Positions 26,885 through 35,841 of a stretch of DNA of 64,000 nt are shown here, piece after piece (position 1 is the stretch's first letter; the number at the start of each line of letters is the position of its first letter). The stretch is from CBDAUN01 sp965214875 (GTDB taxonomy: Bacteria; Pseudomonadota; Gammaproteobacteria; Arenicellales; JAJDZL01). The notes under the pieces are model-generated. The model worked only from the letters and a program-made list of their open reading frames with translations. It was not told where the DNA came from and did no database searches. The position numbers were made by a program, and so were the translations under genes. The stretch spans positions 2,852,001 to 2,916,000 of the forward strand of contig OZ243980.1 of assembly GCA_965214875.1 (NCBI GenBank), given 5' to 3'.

Positions 26885-28441
26885 TCACATGCCCCAGACC
26901 GTCACCTTGCGCCCGTCCACGGACTCCTCGCGGCGGAATACTTTCTCGTCCCACGACCTATCCTCCGAGCGGTCGAAGACCACCAGATGGCCCTCGGCGG
27001 TGCCGCACCGCCGCATATACCCGCCAAGCTGCCCCAGACCCTCTGCAATCGTGCGCTCCAGGCCGTTCCAGCGCAGCTTGCACTCCACCGCCTCCCGCTG
27101 GCGCCGAGGGCCCCACTCGACCAGCAGGTCCATCCGCCCACGCCCCAGACCGTACTCGCGCTCGATCCGCCCGCCCGCGTTCACCACTCGCTGCAAAAAC
27201 GCCTGCAGCAAAAGCTGAGGCCCCGCCTCCCTATAGTCGAACCGCCCCACCCAGTGCTCCGAATGCTCCCGGAAGAACCCCTGGAACGCCTCCATCAGAC
27301 GCCCCATCATCAGACGGCCATCCTCCACGTACCACGCGGTCTCGTGCGCGATGAACCAGTCCGCGCCGGTGATCAGCTCGCGCGGTATCACTTCCCGGTA
27401 GATCGCGTTGGCCACCCGAACAGGCTTGTCCTGCGCGATCAGCCCCAGATCGGCCACGTACTGCAGATCGTCGGCGGTGAACGACTCGGCCGCGCCTTCG
27501 CTCACCAGCGGCGCGATCACCCGCTTGACCCGCGGCTCGCGAAGCTTGTCCGCCAATTGGTCCAGATGCGTGTCGCGCCGAAGGATCAATTCCTCCCGGG
27601 CGTCGATCACGTCCTCATGCCGGATCGCCGCATTCAGATCCTCGGCCTTCTTCAGCGCCTCGGCCGCCAGCGCGTTGACCAGCCACGGCTGCCCCGAGGT
27701 CGAGCGCCACACCTCCGCCAGCGCCTCCCCGCTCCACGATTGCCCGGTCTCAGAAGTGTGCTGCAGCAAGAGCTCCCGCGTCTGGGCCTCGTCGAAATCC
27801 CCCAGCCGGATCGATTCGGCCTTGATGTTGAACGCGCTGCCGCCGGCGACCACCGCCCTCTCCGAGCCCGAATGGATCCGGTAGTCGCGCACGTCGCGGA
27901 TGCCGCACAGGATGACGCACTGCGGAAAATGCTTCGGACGCTGCGTGTAGCCCGCCCTCAGCTGGCGCAATACCGAGATCAGCGTGTCCCCCACCAGCGC
28001 GTCGATCTCGTCGATCATCAACACCAGCGGACGCGGGTCGGACTTCGCCCAGCGGCGCAAGACCTCGGTCAGCGCGTCGTGCGCGCCCGAGGCCTCCAGG
28101 ACGCCCTGCCAATGCTCCTTGACAAACCCGTCGCCAAGATAGTCCTCGGCGGACCTCGAAAGCGCGCTGAGCATCGCCCGCATCGCCGCCGGCACATCCT
28201 CGCGCGCCGTCTGCGCCCCCTCGACATTGACGTAGACAGCCCGATGGCGGCCCGCCTCGTTCAGCTCCTCCATCAGGGCCAGCAGCGCCGAAGTCTTGCC
28301 GGTCTGCCGCGGCGCATGCAGGATGAAGTACCTCCAGTCCTCGATCAGGCCGTAGACCTCATCCCGATCCACCCGCCCGAGCGGCGCAACGTGATAGTGC
28401 TTTGCCGGCACGATCGGGCCGGCAGTGTTGAAAAACCGCAT
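26885..28441 (-). CDS. GC-rich AAA ATPase with C-terminal nuclease-like domain
   Basis: This is a 518-residue protein of a multi-copy bacterial ATPase family that begins MRFFNTAGPI. A Walker A motif LHAPRQTGKTS lies near residue 43 and a Walker B motif VLMIDEIDAL near residue 140. A C-terminal segment VEWGPRRQREAVECKL resembles a PD-(D/E)xK core. The codons are markedly more GC-rich than neighbouring operons, as in the IS481 elements, suggesting transfer. A MITE (28455-28764) sits 13 bp upstream of its start and probably separates it from its original promoter. The function is unknown. Confidence 0.75.
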   Translation of the reverse strand: MRFFNTAGPIVPAKHYHVAPLGRVDRDEVYGLIEDWRYFILHAPRQTGKTSALLALMEELNEAGRHRAVYVNVEGAQTAREDVPAAMRAMLSALSRSAEDYLGDGFVKEHWQGVLEASGAHDALTEVLRRWAKSDPRPLVLMIDEIDALVGDTLISVLRQLRAGYTQRPKHFPQCVILCGIRDVRDYRIHSGSERAVVAGGSAFNIKAESIRLGDFDEAQTRELLLQHTSETGQSWSGEALAEVWRSTSGQPWLVNALAAEALKKAEDLNAAIRHEDVIDAREELILRRDTHLDQLADKLREPRVKRVIAPLVSEGAAESFTADDLQYVADLGLIAQDKPVRVANAIYREVIPRELITGADWFIAHETAWYVEDGRLMMGRLMEAFQGFFREHSEHWVGRFDYREAGPQLLLQAFLQRVVNAGGRIEREYGLGRGRMDLLVEWGPRRQREAVECKLRWNGLERTIAEGLGQLGGYMRRCGTAEGHLVVFDRSEDRSWDEKVFRREESVDGRKVTVWGM

Positions 28442-28454
28442 GATTTCTTAATTA

Positions 28455-28764
28455 GTGTCTGCCAGAAAACCTCTGATTTCAAGTATCGGCCGGTGCTGGG
28501 GGAGCACAAGGCGCGGCGGCCGGGATGTCGTCGCGCGACTTGGCGCCGGTATGCCTGCTCTCGATCGGCACGGCGCCGATCTCGAGCTGAGCGGAGTGGG
28601 CCAAGCGCATCGCTTTTTCCTCGAAGATTGCGGCGAAACGGGGCGAAACGCGCCGATTCGGCGGGAAATCCGCGCTTCCGCCGAATTCTTCGCCGCCGCC
28701 GCTCGCCGCTAAGCAATTGTTTTCAATCAGCAACGATATCACATTTTGGTTTTCTGGCAAGCAC
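28455..28764. mobile_element. MITE with GTGTCTGCCAGAAAACC inverted ends and TAATTA duplication
   Basis: The left end GTGTCTGCCAGAAAACC is matched by an inverted right end (complement of GTGCTTGCCAGAAAACC). TAATTA flanks both sides (28449-28454 and 28765-28770). On the minus strand it encodes an open stretch containing ESRHTGAKSRDDIPA, a segment typical of the N-terminus of ISNCY-type transposases. It is therefore probably a deletion derivative of such an IS. A second element with the same ends lies at 51897-52359. Confidence 0.8.
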
Positions 28765-28770
28765 TAATTA

Positions 28771-29075
28771 TAAGGCGTATGAAATAATGCTGAACTTTGT
28801 TTATTAAGGCAAAAAGTCCTGCGACAACTCCTCGGGCATCGTTTGCTTTATTTTGCCGCACAGATAAGCAACGGATTCGCCTTTTTGCTCGATGCCACGC
28901 TTCCAACCGCAGTCAGCAACCTGCCGCCCGCAAATCCGAGCAACCCTAGCATCTGCACCACGACTTTGCCACTTGTCATACATGACAAATCAATTTTGAA
29001 CCATTCTCGCGAGGACATGTCTACAATAGCCGTGTTTACACAACTATCAATTCACTTTTCATGGAGAAAAACACA
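28771..29075. other. Leader region of the bufferin operon
   Basis: About 305 bases without a supported gene. It contains a palindromic site (28973-28988) and must contain the bufA promoter. Confidence 0.5.
28973..28988 (+). promoter_or_regulatory. Palindromic operator candidate upstream of bufA
   Basis: TTGTCATACATGACAA has two seven-base arms around a two-base centre. It lies about 87 bp upstream of the bufA start. The site could bind a dimeric regulator; no regulator gene is adjacent. Confidence 0.5.
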
Positions 29076-29336
29076 ATGAAAGCATCAAAAGCGATCATTA
29101 CCACTGCAATTTCTGGCGCCCTCGCACTGGGTGCTCTGACCATTTCTCAAACCGCTTCGGCAGATGACGAGCATGAAAAATGCTTCGGCGTAGCAAAAGC
29201 CGGCAAGAACGACTGCGACACCGCAGCAAGCTCCTGTGCGGGCACATCCACTGCAGACGGTCAAACCGATGCCTGGGTACTGGTTCCGAAAGGTCTTTGC
29301 GAAAAATTGGTTGGCGGAAGCACTACGTCCAGCTAA
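29076..29336 (+). CDS. bufA: Bufferin-like RiPP precursor (DUF2282, BufA1)
   Basis: This is an 86-residue precursor: a signal peptide of about 30 residues ending QTASADD, then a short core with four cysteines in the family pattern EKCFGVAKAGKNDC ... SSCAGTS ... GLCEKL. In known bufferins an MNIO enzyme converts core cysteines to thiooxazole-type heterocycles, and the peptide is exported to the periplasm where it binds copper. The ATG at 29076 is chosen because GGAG lies nine bases upstream. It is the first gene of the bufABCD-like operon. Confidence 0.88.
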   Translation: MKASKAIITTAISGALALGALTISQTASADDEHEKCFGVAKAGKNDCDTAASSCAGTSTADGQTDAWVLVPKGLCEKLVGGSTTSS

Positions 29337-29396
29337 ATCGGTTTTCGAACCGATAGAATTTCGTTTCTATTTCTAAGCTCCGGCGACCCGATTCCA

Positions 29397-30230
29397 ATGA
29401 GTTCTATCGGAATCGGGTTGCGCGGACCCCACCACGCCGATGCTGTCGCCAAGCCGCACCCGGTGGACTGGTTTGAAGTGCATAGTGAAAATTTCTTTGC
29501 TGCCGGCGGCTCTGCCCACGAAACGCTTGCGCAGGTCTGCCAGGACTATGACGTCAGCTTTCACGGCGTAGGGCTTTCCCTCGGCTCTGCCGACTCGTTC
29601 AGCGAATACCACCTGTCCAAGCTTCAAGCGCTGATCAGCCGGTATCAGCCGATGCTTGTTTCTGAGCACCTTTCATGGAGCTCGGTCAATGGCACCTACT
29701 TGCACGATCTGCTGCCATTGCCCATGACGCAGGAGGTGGAAGACTACCTCGTCAGCCGCGTCGAGCAAGTTCAAAACCGACTCAAACGACAGATCCTCAT
29801 CGAAAACGCATCGACTTATCTGGAATTCACCCATTCCGAGATGCCGGAATGGTTTTTTGTCTCGAATATCGCAAATCGCAGCGGTTGCGGCATTCTGCTT
29901 GATGTCAATAACGTCTATGTCAATTCACGAAACCACGGTTTCGACCCGTTTGAATATCTGAACCAGATCCCAGTCGACAAGGTGCAAGAAATACATCTGG
30001 CCGGCCACACGGTCAACCAGCTGCCCGAGGGAGAAATCCTCATCGATACCCATGACCAGCGCGTCTGCGCTGAAGTCTGGAACCTGTACCGACTAGCAGC
30101 ACGGCGCTTCGCGCACGCCAATACGCTTATCGAATGGGATAAGGATCTGCCGCCCTTCGAAGTGCTGCTGCAAGAGGCTGAAATCGCTCGAAGCATACAT
30201 CGCGAGATGAACCAGCATGCAGTTGCTTGA
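29397..30230 (+). CDS. bufB: MNIO-family (DUF692) peptide-modifying iron oxidase, BufB
   Basis: This is a 277-residue TIM-barrel multinuclear non-heme iron oxidase. Metal-binding residues are visible in WFEVHSENFF, VSFHGVGLSLGS, VSEHLSW, LIENASTY, LLDVNNVYVNSRNHGFD and EIHLAGH. It should install the heterocycles on the BufA precursor encoded just upstream. It overlaps the start of bufC by 14 bases, showing coupling. Confidence 0.92.
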   Translation: MSSIGIGLRGPHHADAVAKPHPVDWFEVHSENFFAAGGSAHETLAQVCQDYDVSFHGVGLSLGSADSFSEYHLSKLQALISRYQPMLVSEHLSWSSVNGTYLHDLLPLPMTQEVEDYLVSRVEQVQNRLKRQILIENASTYLEFTHSEMPEWFFVSNIANRSGCGILLDVNNVYVNSRNHGFDPFEYLNQIPVDKVQEIHLAGHTVNQLPEGEILIDTHDQRVCAEVWNLYRLAARRFAHANTLIEWDKDLPPFEVLLQEAEIARSIHREMNQHAVA

Positions 30231-31002
30231 ACTGCAAACGCAGTTCGCCCGACGCGCACTCGGATACGAACACGACGACAAGCTCGATCAACTGGTACGC
30301 GCCAACGGGCTTGATGGCGGACGGCGCCTCAACGTCTACCGCAACAACGTTCGTACCACGCTTGCCGAGGCGCTTCAGGCCACCTACCCCGTCTTATGCG
30401 AACTGGTCGGCGAAGATTTCTTCGCCTCGTTCGCTCAGCGCTACGCCGCGCAACATCCGCCCAAAACCGGGGATGTCGCAGACTACGGCGATCAGATTGC
30501 GCAATTCGCAAGCGCCTCGCCTGAGCTTTCCAAACTGCAATACCTCCCCGACATCGCCAGGCTTGAATGGGCATGCCACACATCATATCGCGCACAAGAT
30601 GCGAAGCGCATTGCGATCAAGGCATTGCAAAAAATCCCTGCAACCTCGCACGAGCATCTGCTTTTTGAATTCGTGCCATCAGTCAAATTCGTCAGTTCTC
30701 CATTTCCGATCTTCGACATCTGGCAATTCGTGGTCGACCCTGCCAAACGAAACAAAGAGCCTCCAAATCTCGACAGCGAAGGGCAATCCGTCATGACGCT
30801 GCGCGACAATAGCGATGTCAACGTAATCCTGCTAAGCGAGATAGAGCATAAATTCGCAACATCTCTCGCCGAAGGCAACACCTTGGCTGCAACGCTACAA
30901 AAGATTGCAGACCCATTTGAAGCACTCGAATTACAAGATTTACTGCATAAGCTCTTCTCACTCGGTACAATGGCACGCATCTCAGTCGGCAATTCGCCCT
31001 GA
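30217..31002 (+). CDS. bufC: BufC-like partner protein (DUF2063)
   Basis: This is a 261-residue protein with the DUF2063 N-terminus (LLELQTQFARRALGYEHDD ... RRLNVYRNNVRTTLAEALQATYPV). In bufferin and related RiPP clusters this protein binds the precursor and delivers it to the MNIO enzyme. The domain name suggests DNA binding, but the operon context argues for a peptide-recognition role. It overlaps bufB. Confidence 0.9.
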   Translation: MQLLELQTQFARRALGYEHDDKLDQLVRANGLDGGRRLNVYRNNVRTTLAEALQATYPVLCELVGEDFFASFAQRYAAQHPPKTGDVADYGDQIAQFASASPELSKLQYLPDIARLEWACHTSYRAQDAKRIAIKALQKIPATSHEHLLFEFVPSVKFVSSPFPIFDIWQFVVDPAKRNKEPPNLDSEGQSVMTLRDNSDVNVILLSEIEHKFATSLAEGNTLAATLQKIADPFEALELQDLLHKLFSLGTMARISVGNSP

Positions 31003-31036
31003 ATGCCTCAAGACATTTTCACGCAAGAGAATTTCT

Positions 31037-31480
31037 ATGATCGACAAACTGACACATTTAATCCGCAAAGTGATTGGCTTGCTAGACTGCGGCGCACCAG
31101 TCGCCGACCTTGCCATGAGAATCTGGATCGGCAATGTATTTTTCAAATCGGGACTCACTAAGATCCAGAGCTGGGACAGCACGGTTTTCCTGTTCGAGAA
31201 CATCTACAAAGTTCCTATGCTGTCGCCGACTGTCGCAGCAGGCCTCGGCACTGCGGCGGAACTGGTGCTTCCGGTCATGCTGGTATTCGGCTTGGCCGGC
31301 CGTGCGGTCGCAGGAGCGCTTTTTGCATTCAACATCATTGCAGTCGTTTCCCATCCAGACATGAGTGCAGCGGGGGTTGTCCAGCATCAGGTCTGGGGGA
31401 TCATCATGCTGGCACTGATGTTGCGCGGTCCTGGAGCGATTTCAATCGATCATTTCGTCCGCAAGCGGTTCATGGCGTAA
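31037..31480 (+). CDS. bufD: DoxX-family membrane protein (BufD-like)
   Basis: This is a protein of about 147 residues with four predicted membrane helices and the DoxX family pattern (ADLAMRIWIGNVFFKSGLTKI; AAELVLPVMLVFGLAGRAVAG). DoxX proteins are regular members of bufferin operons, where their role is unknown. The start chosen is ATG 31037 because the longer frame lies within bufC. Confidence 0.85.
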   Translation: MIDKLTHLIRKVIGLLDCGAPVADLAMRIWIGNVFFKSGLTKIQSWDSTVFLFENIYKVPMLSPTVAAGLGTAAELVLPVMLVFGLAGRAVAGALFAFNIIAVVSHPDMSAAGVVQHQVWGIIMLALMLRGPGAISIDHFVRKRFMA

Positions 31481-31494
31481 AGCGCTATCAATCC

Positions 31495-32529
31495 ATGGCC
31501 GCCGTCGAAAACCCGATACCGGTGACGCTTGCTGCCCCGCCGAACAAGTTTGCCGCTCGCGCGGCGGGGGATCAGCGATGGAATTTCCAGCGCACCTTGC
31601 GCAACAATGGATTCCTTCCTTTGCGCCGCACAACGATTCGCGATTTACAGATCAATCTGGGCAAGCTGTGCAACCAGGCTTGCAACCACTGCCATGTCGA
31701 TGCCGGTCCGAAGCGCACCGAAATCATGACCTGGGAGACGATGCGCCGCATCCTAGACTGGATTGAGCGCTACCGCATCGCGGTGGTGGATATCACCGGC
31801 GGGGCGCCGGAAATGAATCCAAACTTTCGAAGATTCGTGCAAGGGTGCATCGAACGCCACGCAAACGTCATGTCGCGATGCAATCTAACCATCTTGATGG
31901 AGCCAGGCCACGAAGACTTGGCGCAATGGTATGCTGATCAGAAAGTTGATCTGGTTTGCTCGCTGCCTTGCTACACGTCAGAAAATGTCGATGCGCAGCG
32001 CGGCAAGGGGGTATTTGGCAAGAGCATCGCGGCATTGCAGCTGCTCAATGAGCGCGGGTACGGCATCGAACCTGATTTATCGCTAGACCTTGTCTACAAT
32101 CCTTCAGGCGCCTTCCTGCCCGGCCCGCAGCCGGAATTGGAAGCGCAATACAAGGCGCGATTACTCGAAGACTTCGGCATCCGATTCAATCACCTGTATA
32201 CCATCACCAATCTGCCGATCAGCCGCTTTCGCCACTATTTAGAGCAAAATGATCAGTATGAAGGCTATATGAATTTGCTTTCAGACAGTTTCAATTCGCA
32301 GACCATCGAAGGCCTGATGTGCCGGCACAATTTGAATGTCGACTGGCTTGGAAAAATCTACGATTGCGACTTCAATCAGATGCTTGATATCGAAGCCGGC
32401 TGGAAAAAGGGGCGATATCTTTGGGATTTGGACTTTAGCGAACTGGCTGATCAGCAAATCGCCGTCGGCAGCCACTGCTTCGGCTGCACTGCCGGGGCTG
32501 GCAGTAGCTGCGGTGGCGCAATCGTCTGA
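31495..32529 (+). CDS. ArsS-like radical SAM protein
   Basis: This is a 344-residue radical SAM enzyme with the cluster motif CNQACNHCHVDAGP (CxxxCxxC) near residue 60 and a C-terminal cysteine motif HCFGCTAGAGSSCGGA that may bind an auxiliary cluster. It matches the ArsS family linked to arsenosugar biosynthesis, some members of which are selenoproteins; here the corresponding positions are Cys. It starts 14 bp after bufD on the same strand, so it is likely in the same operon. No arsM or other arsenic gene is visible nearby. It could instead act on the bufferin peptide, which is speculative. Confidence 0.8.
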   Translation: MAAVENPIPVTLAAPPNKFAARAAGDQRWNFQRTLRNNGFLPLRRTTIRDLQINLGKLCNQACNHCHVDAGPKRTEIMTWETMRRILDWIERYRIAVVDITGGAPEMNPNFRRFVQGCIERHANVMSRCNLTILMEPGHEDLAQWYADQKVDLVCSLPCYTSENVDAQRGKGVFGKSIAALQLLNERGYGIEPDLSLDLVYNPSGAFLPGPQPELEAQYKARLLEDFGIRFNHLYTITNLPISRFRHYLEQNDQYEGYMNLLSDSFNSQTIEGLMCRHNLNVDWLGKIYDCDFNQMLDIEAGWKKGRYLWDLDFSELADQQIAVGSHCFGCTAGAGSSCGGAIV

Positions 32530-32555
32530 GCAAACCTGACGGCAGCCCCATTCGC

Positions 32556-33305
32556 TCAGCTTGCCGCCATGCGCTGGCGAGCAACCTCGAATGCCGCAAT
32601 GCCGACTGCAACCGACACGTTGTAGCTTTCCGCTGCGCCAGCAATCGGGATATGCGCCAGATGGTCGCATTTTTCGCGCGTAATTCGGCGTAGGCCCGCA
32701 TGCTCCGACCCCAGCACCAGCGCACACGGGTCGGTTAGCATCAAATCCACAATGGATTGTGGGGCATCGGCTGCCAGCCCGATCACCCAGACACCCATTG
32801 CTTTGAGATCGTCTATGGTGCGGGCGAGATTTGACACTTGAAAGATCGCCAGCGATTCAGCCGACCCCGCGGCAGTCCGCGATGCCGTTTCATTGACTGC
32901 GCTGCCGCGATGGCGCGGCAGGATGACAGCCTGAGCTCCGGCTGCTTCGGCGCTTCGCAAGCAGGCGCCAAGATTTCTCGGGTCCTCGATTCCATCAAGA
33001 ATAACGATCAATGGCGCCTGATCAGAGGATTCGATCAGTTGGCGCACCGTCAATTCCGGTTCCTGCATTACCTCTTGGCGGCAAAACACAATGACCCCTT
33101 GATGGCGAATGCCGCGAGCTGCGCGGTTGAGCCGCGCAGGCTGAACGCGAGTGCAATCAATGCTGTTTTCTTGCGCCAAGCCCTCAATCTTGCCAAGTCT
33201 TTGATCCCGTCGAGCAACACTCAGCAAAACGGATTCAATGTCCTGGGGTCGCTGAGTCAGCACGGCAGTCGCGGCATGAATGCCGCAGATCATCTTCATT
33301 TTCAT
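32556..33305 (-). CDS. rlmB: 23S rRNA (guanosine-2'-O-)-methyltransferase RlmB
   Basis: This is a 249-residue SpoU-family enzyme that methylates G2251 of 23S rRNA. It has the N-terminal RNA-binding substrate domain (ICGIHAATAVL) and the knotted SPOUT domain with motifs LDGIEDPRNLGACLRSAEAAG, LVLGSEHAGLRR and IPIAGAAESYNVSVA. It overlaps rnr by four bases, the usual rnr-rlmB arrangement. Confidence 0.92.
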   Translation of the reverse strand: MKMKMICGIHAATAVLTQRPQDIESVLLSVARRDQRLGKIEGLAQENSIDCTRVQPARLNRAARGIRHQGVIVFCRQEVMQEPELTVRQLIESSDQAPLIVILDGIEDPRNLGACLRSAEAAGAQAVILPRHRGSAVNETASRTAAGSAESLAIFQVSNLARTIDDLKAMGVWVIGLAADAPQSIVDLMLTDPCALVLGSEHAGLRRITREKCDHLAHIPIAGAAESYNVSVAVGIAAFEVARQRMAAS

Positions 33306-35299
33306 CTCCTTCTCCGTCGCTGTCGATGGGGCCGGCGGGCCGGCGCTTGCGCGGGTTCGAAGTCGATAAATCCAAGTTCCTGATTGGCATCGACAACCCT
33401 GACCTCCATCGGCGACCCGATCGCCAACGTTTTGCCTGATTTGCGTCCCACCAGCGTCTTGTACCGGTCGTTGTAGTCGTAGTATTCGTTGCCGAGTGTT
33501 CGAACCGCCACCAGGCCATCGACATATGGCTTGTCAAGTTGCACGAATACGCCAAATTCCTTCACCTCGGTAATGGCACCCGAAAACACTTCGCCAACTC
33601 GAGTAGCCATATACTCGACGATCAGCCACCGTGTCGCTTCACGCATGCATGCTTCCGCCTTTCGTTCCAGGTAGGAACTGAATCGAGCCGTTTCAGCCAA
33701 TTCCTTTTTTCGATATGCCGGCTTGCCATTCCTAAGCGCATTTTTGATCATCCTATGCACAATTAGGTCGGGATAGCGTCGAATCGGCGACGTGAAGTGC
33801 GCATAGCGGTCAAAATTGAGCGCAAAATGCGGTGCGGGGGCTTCGCTGTAGACCGCCACTGACAAGCTGCGAAGCAGCTGATGCTGCATGGCTCCCGCCA
33901 CTTCTGGAAGCTTGGCTAGTTCTTCGCTGGCCTTCAAGTAGTCGTCTAGGCCCGGCGAACGGTCGGATGGAAATCCGATGCCGAACCCGCTCAGAACTCC
34001 GCATAGCCTATCAGCATCGTCAGGCGATGGCGAGGCATGGACACGAAACATTCCAGCATCCGGATAGCGCTTGCAAATGAATTCGGCGGCGCAAACATTG
34101 GCTGCAAGCATGGCCTCTTCGACCAAGCCGTGCATCTCGCCCGGTTGGGATTTTCGCACATCGGTCACCGCACCATCGGCATCAAACCGAAGAGAGGGTT
34201 CGAAAATATTCAGCACAAGCGCCCCTTTATCATGCCGTTTGCTGCGTAACCGTGCATAGACTTGAGCAAGATTTTGCAAATCATGCTGCAATTTGGAGGG
34301 TGCATTCAGCTTGAGCAAATGATCGGCTTGCGCATAGGTCAGTCTGGCTGCCGAGCGTATCGTTGCCTCATAGAAAGCGCTTGACGATATCGCGCCATTC
34401 GAATCAACCATCATTTCGCAAACCAATGCGAAGCGATCCTCATTCGGAACTAGCGAGCACGCTTCAGACGACAGTTTGTCCGGCAGCATGGGTATGGCCG
34501 ACTCGGAAAAATAGACTGAAAACCCACGCTTGCGGGCGAATCGATCGATCGCCGAATCAGATGTCACCCATTCAGCAACATCGGCAATAGCAACATACAG
34601 CCGGCTGCGCGACCCGACTCTTTCGCAGTATATGGCATCATCATGATCCTTAGCCCCCTTCGGATCGATGGTGACGAAAGGAAGGTGGCGCAGGTCTTTT
34701 CGCGCACGATCGGCCGAACGGTTAATTTGCTTCACCCCGGCTTCAATCTCGCCAGCGACTTCGTTCGGCACAGTTTCGCTGATGCCGTGACGGGCTTGCG
34801 CGACAGCGCGAGCAAGAGCACGGGGCGAGTCAAGCAATCGAAGAATCTTCTTCAGTCTCCACCGGGTGCGCTCCTTGGTCTTGGATTCCGGCTGAACCGC
34901 TGCTAAAACATAATCGCCTTCGATGCAGTCTTGATCTGAAACTTGATCAGGTCGCAGGTAGCAAAGCCCTGCGCTTCTCAACCCGATGGGTTCCAGATAG
35001 CACTCAGAAGAAGAGCCGCTTTGCTGCTGGCTAAATCGGGCAGCTACGAGATGCTCGCTGGCACGCTTGATTCCGATGACCTTAAGCGGCGACTTTTCGC
35101 TTCGTCTGGAACGAACAGGCTCGACGAAGATTTGGTCCCCTGGCAGGGCATCGTAACCATCCAAATCGCTTAGCCGTATGTTCTCTCTATTGTCGGTTCT
35201 GACAATGACGTAGCGGCTATTGACGAAGTCAACCTTTACCCGCTCAGCAGCCAGCTTGGCCGGACGGCGCGATTGTCGCTTTGCTCGCCTGCTGGTCAC
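33302..35299 (-). CDS. rnr: Ribonuclease R
   Basis: This is a 665-residue 3'-5' exoribonuclease with the RNB catalytic motif DPKGAKDHDDAIYCE (Asp cluster near residue 213), an S1 domain near the C-terminus (VGEVFSGAITEVKEFGVFVQLD) and a basic Arg-rich tail. It is shorter than the E. coli enzyme (about 813 residues): the N-terminal helix-turn-helix domain appears absent and the protein begins close to the cold-shock domain. It is translationally coupled with rlmB. Confidence 0.9.
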   Translation of the reverse strand: MTSRRAKRQSRRPAKLAAERVKVDFVNSRYVIVRTDNRENIRLSDLDGYDALPGDQIFVEPVRSRRSEKSPLKVIGIKRASEHLVAARFSQQQSGSSSECYLEPIGLRSAGLCYLRPDQVSDQDCIEGDYVLAAVQPESKTKERTRWRLKKILRLLDSPRALARAVAQARHGISETVPNEVAGEIEAGVKQINRSADRARKDLRHLPFVTIDPKGAKDHDDAIYCERVGSRSRLYVAIADVAEWVTSDSAIDRFARKRGFSVYFSESAIPMLPDKLSSEACSLVPNEDRFALVCEMMVDSNGAISSSAFYEATIRSAARLTYAQADHLLKLNAPSKLQHDLQNLAQVYARLRSKRHDKGALVLNIFEPSLRFDADGAVTDVRKSQPGEMHGLVEEAMLAANVCAAEFICKRYPDAGMFRVHASPSPDDADRLCGVLSGFGIGFPSDRSPGLDDYLKASEELAKLPEVAGAMQHQLLRSLSVAVYSEAPAPHFALNFDRYAHFTSPIRRYPDLIVHRMIKNALRNGKPAYRKKELAETARFSSYLERKAEACMREATRWLIVEYMATRVGEVFSGAITEVKEFGVFVQLDKPYVDGLVAVRTLGNEYYDYNDRYKTLVGRKSGKTLAIGSPMEVRVVDANQELGFIDFEPAQAPARRPHRQRRRRR

Positions 35300-35450
35300 G
35301 GGCTTTTGAAAGTGGTCACAGTATGAATTTTCGAATGGGCGGCATACATGCCTGCAACTTTGTCAATTGCGCGGGCATATCGCAAACGATTCTAACCTCA
35401 TGATGGTAAGCGGGTGAAGCCGCAATGATTCGTAGCCCAATCTCAAAGGG

Positions 35451-35537
35451 TGGTGCCGAGGAGAGGACTTGAACCTCCACGGGGTTGCCCCCACTAGCAC
35501 CTGAAGCTAGCGCGTCTGCCAATTTCGCCACCTCGGC
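35451..35537 (-). tRNA. tRNA-Leu(CAG)
   Basis: An 87-base class II tRNA with acceptor arms GCCGAGG and CCTCGGC followed by encoded ACCA. The anticodon loop TTCAGGT sits between stems CTAGC and GCTAG, giving anticodon CAG. The variable arm (TGGGGGCAACCCCGT) and T-arm GTTCAAGTC are present. It lies just upstream of rnr, the same place as in many gammaproteobacteria. Confidence 0.97.
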
Positions 35538-35841
35538 AATTCCGCCCCAAAAAAGCGGCATCGCTACATGTCATCGTCTGCTCAACGATGTCCTCGATCA
35601 GCAAAGTCGCAACGCCAAAACGTGCACATTTTGCGGCACGGCCGATTTTGGAAAACCGTATTATAAGAGACGCCATTGCCGCGCAATGTAAAAAAGCGTT
35701 TTTGCTATAATGCAATCATTCGTGCGCTGAGCATCAAGAGTATAAAACGTATTTTCGGACGGACGAAGGATCTAACCTTTCAGGCATCTGCATTTTTCCA
35801 GCGGATAGTTTCCACATAACGCACAATAGAGGTATATCACT

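Noticed and set aside
26855..28807. A 650-codon plus-strand open frame opposite the AAA ATPase
   Set aside because: The minus-strand frame has clear Walker motifs and family similarity. The plus frame is a high-GC shadow that runs into the MITE.
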